Shown here: positions 55,052 through 64,000 of the stretch, piece after piece
Position numbering within the stretch: the stretch's first letter is position 1
Layout of the letters: every line of letters starts with the position of its first letter
Source of the DNA: Bryoerythrophyllum caledonicum
Taxonomy: Eukaryota; Streptophyta; Bryopsida; Pottiales; Pottiaceae
Assembly (NCBI GenBank): GCA_963971425.1
Contig: OZ020521.1
Coordinates: 10,061,519 to 10,125,518, forward strand
DNA: 64,000 nt
Reading direction: 5' to 3'
Translations under genes and position numbers: made by a program
The notes under the pieces: model-generated
The model's input: only the letters and a program-made list of their open reading frames with translations
What the model was told of the DNA's origin: nothing
Databases searched by the model: none

Positions 55052-58000
55052 GAAATCAGCCCCAAAAAAATTAACAAAAAAGTCTTTAAAAACCTTGAAT
55101 CCCCACCAATGGATTGTATCAAAGATCAATATAATAATATTCTAACTAGCCCCGAAGACATTGCGAATGAAATATTTAACCAACAAACAAAAACCAATAG
55201 ACCAACAGTACCAACATGTAATTACCAGCCACAGCATACAATAGAATGCACATGTGCAATACGCCAATACCCTTGGCACGACCTGGACGGATATACCCTT
55301 GACAAACAGGGCGAACCAGAAATTCCACTACATAAATACCTCAACACAGCCACATACGACACATGCCTTCAAAATTTTGGAAATAATAAAGCCCCAGGCC
55401 CAGACGGCATACCAAACTCAATACTCAAAAACATGCCTCCAAGATTTCATAAACTACTATTCCTATTCTTTTCTCACTGCTATAAACAAAAACAAATACC
55501 AAATTCATGGAAAACAAGTAGAACAATTCTACTATACAAAAAAGGCGATCCATCCATGCTACCCAATCATAGACCAATTGCACTAGCTAACACAATATAT
55601 AAGCTTTTTACCAGTACACTCACCCACATACTATCCTCATACGGCGAAAAATTCAAAATCCTACATGATAGTCAAGAAGGATTTAGAGCGGAGAGAAGTA
55701 CCGCACGGCAAATACAAACCATAATAGCCGCATTAGAAGACGCAAAATTTACTAACCAAGATATATACATACTATACGTGGACTTCAAAAATGCCTTTGG
55801 CTCAATTGATCATGCCAGACTTCTAGCAATAATGTCAGACCTTGGCTACCCAAAAGATGCAACTACACTTGTTGGAAACATCTATTCCAAATCATCTACT
55901 TGCTATATCGGCGAACACTTTGGAAAAACAAAACCTATACCCATCCAAAGAGGAACTATACAAGGGGACACCCTCAGCCCATACCTATTTATTATATTTT
56001 TAGAACCACTACTTAGATGGCTAGAAAGAGGCAATAATGGATATACTTTCGGCACATCACAAGTCACAATAAACTCCGCCGCATACGCAGATGACCTAGC
56101 CACCATAACTATCAAAATCAAATCAATCCAAATACAACTCCATAAAATTGATAGATATTGTAAATGGGCTGGCATGGATGTGGGAGTTCCAAAATGTGCC
56201 GCTACCGGATGCCCAAACAAATCTAAATTGAACCCTACCACTTTCAAAGCCCTAATGCAAACCTCTAACATCAACTACCGCAACCAACCAATCCCTATAC
56301 TACACCAAAATGAACCATACATATACCTAGGTACAAATCTTGTTTCCTCACTAAAATGGAAAATCCAAATCCACACTACAACCACAAAGCTCATCAAACA
56401 ATGCAAAGAACTAACAACATGTCCGGCCACCATGAAACAAAAAATAAAAATGGTTGATACCGTACTACGCCCAGGTGTGGCATACAGTTTTTATGGGGTA
56501 CCATACTCTATGCCAGCCATAAAAAAACTTGATCAAAAAATAATCGCCATACAAAAAACCATATGTGGACTACCAAAATGTATGTCAAACGCAATAACAC
56601 AACTACCACATAACCTATTTGGTCTTGAAGCTTTCTCCCTAAAAAATGCATATCTCCGATGTATAGGAGAACAACTACAAGATGCCTTAAACGATAAAGG
56701 TAGACTTGGAAAAATTTATAATGGATTAACTCATTACATCCTCGCCCAATACGGGGGCGCCGAAAACATACCCAGAATTAAAAAAAGCGATTGTATAAGA
56801 TCACCAATAACACGGACATTCTTCTTATTAAAACATATAGCCAAAGTCCACCTTAAAAGCACACTCCCAAACTTCCTCATTAATCCTACAACACTTGAAA
56901 CACTATGGCGACAAGAAACACTAAACCACAACACACTCAATGCCCAACTCTCCCAAAAGCTTCTACAAAAACTCCTCTCAAAAAATATTTTTGAATTAGC
57001 ACAAATTACGTTACCCAACGGCACACATATCATGAACAACGAGGACTTCAAAACCTACTACTTCACCCCATCCAAACTATTAAAAAGTGCCTTAAATATT
57101 GCTAAACAACTATTTTGCCATCAAACATGCCCCAATATATGTCGTATTCCTTGTAACATACATTTATACTCTCATATACTTAAAGATTCATTCATCACCC
57201 TCAACAATAACATCAACCCAAGAAATATCCCCACACCAATCAATTCCGCTAACCCTCCACATACATATCAGCCCCGCCCCCACCCCCCAACATACATCCC
57301 CAAAAACCCTACCACATATCCCATTAATAACATCATACACCATAAACATATCCAACACACAGACACAAACAACATACAAAATACCTACACAAAATATCTA
57401 TGCCAATGGCAACACAATGATAATACATATAATAAATGGCTCCCCCAAAGAGACCTTTTTCCACGACACGATACCAATACCTCTACACATAACACCGAAA
57501 AATTGAAACAATACTACCAAAAAATTCAAAACAAAACATACGCGGATATCATCCTAGCCCATCACCCCCAAGAACAATTCCCAGACTCAAGATCCGTAAC
57601 ACCACCCATAATTATCCCACTCTTAAACATCTACACAACAGAATGCAACCCCGAAAATGATATCCTTACATCCTCAAACGCAATTCAAATAGATAACAAT
57701 CAAGCACATCTATACGAAGAAAACGGCCGACATTTACACACCATACCCATTACCCGGCTCCAATGGTTATGGAAACAATATCATACAAAATTCCAAACCC
57801 CTACAAACATTGAACCAACAACCCAACCCTTTGAAACCGAACTAATATGGCTTTACCAAAGGTATAAATATCGAATACCAAAAACTGACCCCCTCAAAAA
57901 TGCACAATACACAATACCCACCCCCATCTTAGATTCACTAATCTCATCCTTTAACATCGAGCACTCATACTTTTCCTCCCCGATCACATGTCCTACCAAA

Positions 58001-60069
58001 CTAAATAAATTCTACTCACCATACGAAAGAGACAAAATATTTGGATCCCTAGGCAAGGCCTTTGACCACAAATGGATCGGAAATGGCATAGGTCACCCCC
58101 ACAACGAGAAAGACATGGAACAAGCCATACATTGGGCTAGACTTGCCGCCAAACACGATCCAAATAACACAAAAACAATCATCGTCACACCGAACAACAA
58201 TTGGTACCAAAACAACAACCAACATTCAAATCCATTCCCAGATTCCCACATCATTGCATTATTCGAAGCAGACACAATAACATACGTAGAACCTAATATT
58301 CCACCCGAACTAAAAAAACCCCAAACTGAACCATCTACATTACAAATACTATGCGTCCATCATCAAAATCAAACCATTGGCTCTCTAGAACAACTTGCGG
58401 AACTTACCTCCATAACAGACAATCTAGATATACAAAGACCATACACAAAACCGGCCCAACCAACACCCATACAAACCCCCGTAAACAAAAGTAAAAATTG
58501 GTCAAAATTAAACTATATCAACAACACATTAAACTTCTCCGTCATACCTCCCCCCCTCCCAGACTACCCAACTCATACCACACCAAAATTTAACCCCGCA
58601 CACAGTTATTACACCGACGGCTCCTTTAAACCACCGGAACAAATTAGCCCGGGCTCTTGGCACAGAGAAAAAGCTGGATATGGCATATATAATTCTACCA
58701 AAGAAATTAAACTAGCCAAAAGACTCCATGGACTACAAAATATCCTCAGAGCAGAACTTATGGCCATTCACAAAACACTACAAATCATCACAACAAAATA
58801 CAAAAATGAACCTGCACATATATTCACCGATTGTATAAATGCACTCTACCTGCTAAACACTCAAATAACACACCCAACCCTTCACAACAGTCACCCCGAC
58901 CAAACCATATTAACATCAATGGTACAAATGTTACAAAACCGCACACAAATACAACCCTTCACAAAGTCAGAGCCCATGCCAACATTGATGGCAACGAACA
59001 AGCAGACAAACTTGCAAAAGAAAGCCGAGAAAAAACACACAAAAATGCCAAAGACCCGCACGAACACGCCCATGCCACCCCATACTACTTTCAAAAAGAA
59101 GATTGGCCTTCCAAAGAAGATACCCCCGACAAAGGCCCAATTAGATTTTTGGGCAAATATCTCAAAAAACAAGACCTCTACAACAACCTTGACACAATCT
59201 CAGAAAATATTCCTAACATAGATAAATGGACTAACAATAACGACATAGACAATGAACTCTCTACAAACTTTTGGAAAAATCCCATCATCTCAGACTCACA
59301 AATAACATGCCTCATGAAATTCTGTACTGGCCAGTATATGGGAAACGCTCGCAAACAACTCTTCTTTGGAACAGAAAGATTCCCATCCATAACATGTCCC
59401 ATATGCCCCTCAACGGACCCGGACACATGGCTTCATGTTCTACTCAAATGCCAAAACCACCACATTCACTCTTTAATTGTGAAAAGACACAATAAAGCGG
59501 TATGGGAAGTCCGAAAACTAATTACATCCTACAATAAATTGAGATGCTTCATATTAATGAACGCCGGCACTTTTAATAATAATCCACAAGAAAATACGGT
59601 CCCCCCTTGGCTATTCCCATGCTCATGTATGACCCAAAGATGTCATTGCAACGCTCGGCTCAAACCGGACATCCTTTGCGTTAAAGGTTTACCATATAAT
59701 GACCCACCACCCGATAACATCAACCAAGAATACACCATTCAATTCATTGAGTTCACATATTGCAATGACAGATTTTCCCCGGAAACAATCCAAAATAAAA
59801 TAGATAAATTCCAACCCCTTATTGACGACATCATCGCCCTCGTATGGAATGTCGACCCCCTTATTGTAATCACTTCCGGCGCTCGTGCCACCACCTTTAC
59901 CCCATCTATGAAATCTCTAGAAGATTACTTCAAGATACCCATTGAAACAATTAAAACCTCCTTTAAAAACATTAACACCATAGCTATTCAATATGCCATG
60001 TCCATTCTCCTGCATAAACGCAAAATCGAAAACAATCAAGTCCTCCCAGATACACAGGACCCCCCTTAA
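55052..60069 (+). pseudogene. LINE copy 3 ORF2, RT, RNase H and C-terminal domain (frameshifted)
   Basis: Same frame as before the TAG, with the 1,370-codon open stretch from ATG 55,109 to 59,221 almost identical to copy 1. RT boxes KAPGPDGIPNSIL, VDFKNAFGSID, AYADDLAT are intact; the GPDG wording is the usual one and copy 1's GPDR the variant. RNase H is cut at the same missing base as in copy 1 (about 58,950), and the rest (HKVRAHANIDGNEQAD onward) is in the second frame to 60,069. The C-terminal domain keeps CPICPSTDPDTWLH, CHCNARLKPDILC, IEFTYCNDRF and NKIDKFQPLIDDI. Confidence 0.85.
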
Positions 60070-60351
60070 AGTCGTCCCCAACCTTGATTTATCATGACTT
60101 GCTTGTTTTGAGGTTTTTTGACTACTTGCTTGGTTTGTGGTTGGTTCGTGGGCTAGTCGCTTGGGTTGTGATTTGTTGGTCGGTTGATTGTTTTGTGGCT
60201 CCTTGGCTTCTTGTTAAATAGTGTCTACCCTCAAGAGAGGGAAGTAGTTCCAGCTTACTAATTCCTTGTCCAGTGGGCATGGTCTTAGTAGTGGAACGAA
60301 CAGACACTTTATTCACGCCGATCTCCTTCGGAGACCGGCGTTTTTCTTCTT
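60070..60351 (+). other. LINE copy 3 3'UTR with terminal hairpin
   Basis: T/G-rich start, then the conserved GGGAAGTAGTTCCAGC and GGGCATGGTCTTAGTAGTGG blocks, AACAGACACTTTATTCACG, and a hairpin at 60,315-60,341 with arms ACGCCGATCTCC and GGAGACCGGCGT (one mismatch) around the same UUCG loop. The tail is short and impure (TTTTCTTCTT). Confidence 0.8.
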
Positions 60352-60822
60352 ACAATAGCTTTATCTAGGCTGCTACACCTAGGTTCCACATGCACATTTG
60401 CATGATTTCTACATCCCCATAAAGCCTCTTCCATTCATGGTTGCATTCTAATTCCGGTTAGACCATCACTTGGTCATTCACCTTTTTTGCATCCTACACT
60501 TCTACACGCCGCATTTAGTACAACTAATAAAACTAAGGATGCGGGATCTAATCCGAGATTGCCCCACTAGATACTTTCAAAATTACTCTATAGAGACGAG
60601 ATTCAATTGAGATGGACTCGACTTCTCTGTGAAGTATTTGTAGACGAGGTGACTTGGCGTATAAAGCTCATTCTCTAGGAAGAGGCGCCAATGGTCAACA
60701 ACCTTGCTATTAAAGTTGTCGACCGTACGTTCCGCGACATAATCAAACAAAATATGCCCTTTGGAGAAAGTACCCTTGTGTTGTAAGGCGATTTCAGACA
60801 AGTTTTGCATGTTGTATCAAAG
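60352..60822. other. Short stretch between LINE copy 3 and an LTR, possible coding relic on minus
   Basis: A 75-codon open frame on the minus strand (60,810-60,583) reads protein-like (FDYVAERTVDNFNSKVV, WRLFLENELYTPSHLVYKYF) but I do not recognise it. It may be a remnant of the LTR element next to it. Confidence 0.3.
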
Positions 60823-61298
60823 TGTCACGGGACGTGGCGTTGAGGGTCTCTACGCATCGTAAAACTTTAACGTAGATTAGTTTGTTACTAATCTACGAGC
60901 TTATGTATGTACGGCGGAGCACCACAATCATACATGGATGATTTTCATCCACTTAGGATTGTATAATCGTGCATATAGCGCCGCATAGGTCCTTGGCTTG
61001 ACATCTTTGTCAAATCAAACTTTGTGAGTGAGTTGGAAAGTATTAGTGATTACTTTTGCTTGAAAGTGATTGATTGTCATTACTAAAGGCTCTGCATTCT
61101 CTTATACTACTTGCACTCGTTGATTCTCCCTTGACGCGAGACGCTTGAGTACTCATGTGATTCACTAGTTTTTCACTTGACAAAGATCCTCCCACGTTCC
61201 TCTCTTAAGTTCTAGAATTTGAGTTTGGATGAATTTAAAAAAAAAATAGGTTCTTAAATTGATGTTGTAGAGCGCGTCAAGATGAAACCAACGTAACA
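60823..61298 (+). repeat. LTR-like sequence with TG...CA ends and adjacent primer-binding-like site
   Basis: 476 bases beginning TGTCACGGGACGTGG and ending ACGTAACA, followed within a few bases by CGGCGCCCGAGTTGG, which resembles a tRNA primer-binding site (GGCGCCCGA core). The first ~330 bases match, in inverted orientation and with roughly 75% identity, 62,560-62,260. Its own partner LTR in the same orientation is not seen in the window. Confidence 0.55.
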
Positions 61299-62104
61299 AT
61301 CGGCGCCCGAGTTGGACAATTTTTGAGCATGATGTGAGCGGCACAAGACGAAGAAGAAGAGATTTTAGACCTTAATCTGCGATTTTCATCCATATGTGCA
61401 AATTCATTCGTTGCAGGAAGTTTTCATCTACTATGGATGAAACTATAATACAGGTAGAATTCATTAACTATGAGTTAATATCTCCCAAACTATTTTATTT
61501 TTTTAATTTCAACTTTGGATTTGAGCTCTTCATAGGGATCTCTATTTAGGGGAAAGAAAATAATTTCGGGGAAAGAAAAAAATTTAGTAGAATTTTTTTT
61601 TTCAAAACCACATTTTTGTAGGTTGTTAAATTTTAGTTTTTAAGGTTAGTGTCTTAACTTTGGTGGTATATTAAATAGAGTAATTTAACTCAGTTTTCAG
61701 TGAAATTTGCGCCTATACTTAGGTCATTTCACTATTTAACTCAATTTTGATATTGGATTGGTGTTGAGCGCATTTGTCACCTAACATGTGATTTTCATAG
61801 GAGGAATTTGTGTTTGTAAACACCGCGACCCCATTAGCTGGCTACCTCCTAAGTTTTAGACTTTGAGAATAACACCTTCAGGTGTTTCCTTTGTATTATT
61901 GCAGGTTTTGCAACTAGTGATCATCTATAATAGGCATGTACCAGTGGCACTCGTCATTTCCATTAAGTGCTTTTATGTTGTAGAGGGATAAAATCTGATT
62001 TTGATTTCTGGATTTTTGTGCGGTATCTCCTCTGTGTTGCAGGCTTGTTGCCGATGTATTCCAGTGGCCCCATTTCTTGTTGTCCCAGATTGTAATAGGG
62101 TACC
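61299..62104. other. Non-coding stretch between two oppositely oriented LTR-like sequences
   Basis: AT-rich, no open frame with coding character. If the LTR at 60,823 is a 5' LTR, this would be the leader of a truncated element; nothing gag-like was found. Confidence 0.35.
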
Positions 62105-62679
62105 GTACTGTCTTGTAAAGAAAGATCGATAAACACAACAGATCGAGAATCACAACGGACATCAAATAAACGAAAAACATACACTAAAACAAGTATACGT
62201 AATACAACCTCAAGGAATAGATAGCAAATTACTAAGTAATCAAACCTCTCGCACGCCACAGAGGGAGAATCAATGAGTGCAAGTAGTAGTAGAAGAATGT
62301 GTAGCCTTCACTAATGAAATCACATCACTTACAAGCAAAGGAACTCTCTAACTCACTCACAAAGCTTGACTTGACAAAGACGTCAAGTCAAGAACATGTG
62401 CGGCGCTATACGCACACGCATACAACCCTAAGTAGATGAAAATCATCCATCGATGAATGCGTTGCGCCACCGTTCGTCCCTAAACACACGTAGATTAACA
62501 ACAAACTAATCTACGCTAAAACTACGATACAGAGAGGCCCTCGAGGCCACATCCCGTGAAAGCTGTCATGTAAAGAAAGATCGATAAGCACAACAGATCG
62601 AGAGTCCTAACCAACATCAAATAAAAGAAAAACATATACTAAAACAAGTATATATAATACACCCTCAAGTGCCCCCCTT
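62105..62679 (-). repeat. LTR-like sequence of a minus-strand element, with a tandemly repeated end and polypurine tract
   Basis: A 105-base segment occurs at 62,563-62,668 and again at 62,109-62,213 in the same orientation (GATCGATAARCACAACAGATCGAGA on the plus strand), 455 bases apart. Between them lies sequence matching the inverted LTR at 60.8 kb. On the minus strand, a purine run AAGGGGGG (62,679-62,672) sits just before TTGAGGGTGTATTATATATA, as expected for a polypurine tract followed by a 3' LTR. Either this is one LTR plus part of a second, or the LTR was partly duplicated. Confidence 0.5.
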
Positions 62680-62930
62680 AGCGGAAAAAGAAACCCTCTA
62701 TCCAACTAGGACCATACAACACTATCAAGACTAAATGCCATGATGATGTTGCTGCAAGAATTGTACGCATCTAATTGAAGATGTTGCCCGTCGCCAAATT
62801 AATAAGCATATGGAGAACTAACAAAAAGAGGGTAGGCCGGGTGCAATGTGAGCCTCATCTTTAATCGCCATAGGCAACTTTGTTGCCAATCTCTTGGTCA
62901 ATCTCCACGTTGCCTATCCCTAAATCGAAA
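62680..62930. other. Short untranslated stretch downstream of the integrase relic
   Basis: No coding signal. It lies between the integrase/PHD relic and the LTR-like sequence, so it is probably the 3' non-coding part of that element. Confidence 0.4.
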
Positions 62931-64000
62931 CTAGGAACTCCAACTGGATGGCAACGCACCACAGAATGACAAGTCCACGAGGAATTCAAATCGTTTCATC
63001 GAGTGAAACGTGGCTCGAAGACCTTCGACAACGAAGGCAAGTCCAATCCCGGACGGTAGTGTAGAAAGAGGCGGCGTCAAGCAAGCCATATGCCAACCAC
63101 GCTGACAATGGTCACAAAGCAACATGGTAGTTGCGCCCTTCTTCTCACCACACACAGAACACGGAAGGCCGTTGGGCAGAACCGCCAACTCCGGATGAAC
63201 GGAGCCATCAATAGATAAATGACAGGGAATACAATTTTTAAAGTCCTCCCGACACTCCCGACCATCCTTGTCTCCAGCAACAAGATGCCACTAGGCAACA
63301 CATCCTTCACGCGAAGAATGGTGCACCGAGCCTTGACATTCAACATTGTGGGTGCCTTACATTGCATATAAACGTAATCCCCCATGGAAAAACGTGGAAG
63401 CTGAGGTCGGTAGGCACTACTACGAATACAAGCGTACCGTAAGGTGTCATGGTGTTCAGCAATGGACACGTTCTCCATGGCCATGGACATAGCCCGCTTG
63501 AAGAACTCTATTCAATTCCGTAGACATTAGGCCCACACCTCTGGATCGTTCAAATCCACAACCGAAGCCAACTTTTCCCGAACGGAACTCGGTAAAATTG
63601 GCTCCCGTCCGTACAACAACTGATACGGGCTGCAAGCAGCCAGTGAAGTTTGCCGACAAATTATGTACCCCAAGGCGATCCATGGTATCATCAGATCCCA
63701 ATCATGGGGGCCACCCTGAAGTAATCCATACTTTCGTAGGCCCTGCTTCACGGTTTAAACCACACGCTCCGCCAAACTGTCCGCTTTCGGGTAATCCCGA
63801 GAAGTGGTACGATGGTCAATCAAAGCCTTGGTACACAAAGCTTCAAAGGCCCAAGGAAGTTACGTCCTTGATCAATCAAAACCTCAACCGGAGCTCCAAA
63901 ACGAGCCAACACCCGTTCCAGGAATGCCATGGAAGGCAACTCTGAAGAGTTTTGTGGAAAAGCGACGAGCTCAATCTACTTGTTGAAATGCTCCACCATT
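62931..64000 (-). pseudogene. Ty3/gypsy integrase relic followed by a PHD finger (partial)
   Basis: From the right edge downward on the minus strand: MVEHFNK then a stop, LARFGAPVEVLIDQGRNFLG (second catalytic Asp in IDQG), DSLAERVV (Glu of the D,D35E set), GLRKYGLLQGGPHDWDL, SPYQLLYGREPILPSSVREKL, then a C-terminal domain (RFSMGDYVYMQCKAPTMLNV, TILRVKDVLPSGILLLE). It is followed by CSVCGEKKGATTMLLCDHCQ, RGWHMACLTPPL and, after a one-base shift, WTCLRC, which together complete a C4HC3 PHD finger. Integrase inserts the cDNA; a PHD finger could guide it to modified histone H3. Several stops and frameshifts make it dead. The 5' part lies beyond the window. Confidence 0.8.

Larger units (their letters stand above)
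52308..60351 (+). mobile_element. LINE copy 3, 5'-truncated within ORF2
   Basis: Begins at AACTACATACACACACAC, the same point as 29,368 in copy 1, and continues to a terminal hairpin (60,315-60,341) and a short (TTC)-like tail. At about 8.04 kb it is nearly identical to 29.37-37.38 kb of copy 1; long stretches of the RT region match base for base. It lacks ORF1 and the 41-residue repeats. It lies head to head with the 5' end of copy 2. Confidence 0.9.

Overview
The window looks like nuclear DNA of a streptophyte, most likely a seedless land plant or a streptophyte alga. The support is a multi-exon RanBPM-type gene with plant-like GT-AG introns, an intronless dyskerin gene with telo-box promoter motifs, and a Ty3/gypsy relic carrying a C5 cytosine methyltransferase domain, a combination known from the streptophyte alga Klebsormidium and from dinoflagellates. 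The species cannot be determined from the sequence.

Layout. 1-302: 3' end of an unrecognised ORF on the plus strand. 1,085-7,510 (minus): a heavily decayed Ty3/gypsy element, read from high to low coordinates as gag with a CCHC knuckle, a ~2 kb AT-rich interruption rich in CTTAAG, a retropepsin-like segment, a C5-methyltransferase domain, reverse transcriptase and RNase H. 7.5-11.1 kb: mostly empty, with a relic of a LINE 3' end at 8.84-8.97 kb. 11,135-12,751 (minus): dyskerin/CBF5. 14,128-18,997 (minus): a complete RanBPM gene (SPRY-LisH-CTLH/CRA), for which I assembled a 17-exon, 438-residue model.

From about 20 kb to 60.35 kb the window is almost entirely three large copies of one family of non-LTR retrotransposon (LINE). 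Copy 1 (plus, ~20-37.38 kb) and copy 2 (minus, 37.38-52.3 kb) meet tail to tail. Copy 3 (plus, 5'-truncated, 52.31-60.35 kb) starts head to head with copy 2. The element has an ORF1 protein with a C-terminal coiled coil and a very long ORF2. ORF2 encodes, in order, a Lys/Asn-rich domain of 41-residue repeats, Thr/Tyr repeats, one or two 2A-like modules (a degenerate NPRP and a canonical NPGP), an APE endonuclease, a reverse transcriptase, an RNase H, a Cys/His finger, and a C-terminal domain with PD...E...K spacing that resembles a restriction-like endonuclease. Each copy ends in a 27-nt hairpin capped by a UUCG tetraloop and a (TTC)n tail. All ORF2 copies carry stops or frameshifts, and some of these lesions are shared between copies. 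ORF2 is nearly identical in copies 1 and 2, but their ORF1 and 5' regions are strongly diverged, which suggests modular exchange. Two small 5'-truncated insertions of the same family, each with target-site duplications, lie inside the larger copies.

60.8-62.7 kb holds LTR-like sequences in opposite orientations. 62.9-64 kb (minus) is a broken Ty3/gypsy integrase followed by a PHD finger; its wording and context suggest the same superfamily as the methyltransferase element at the left end.
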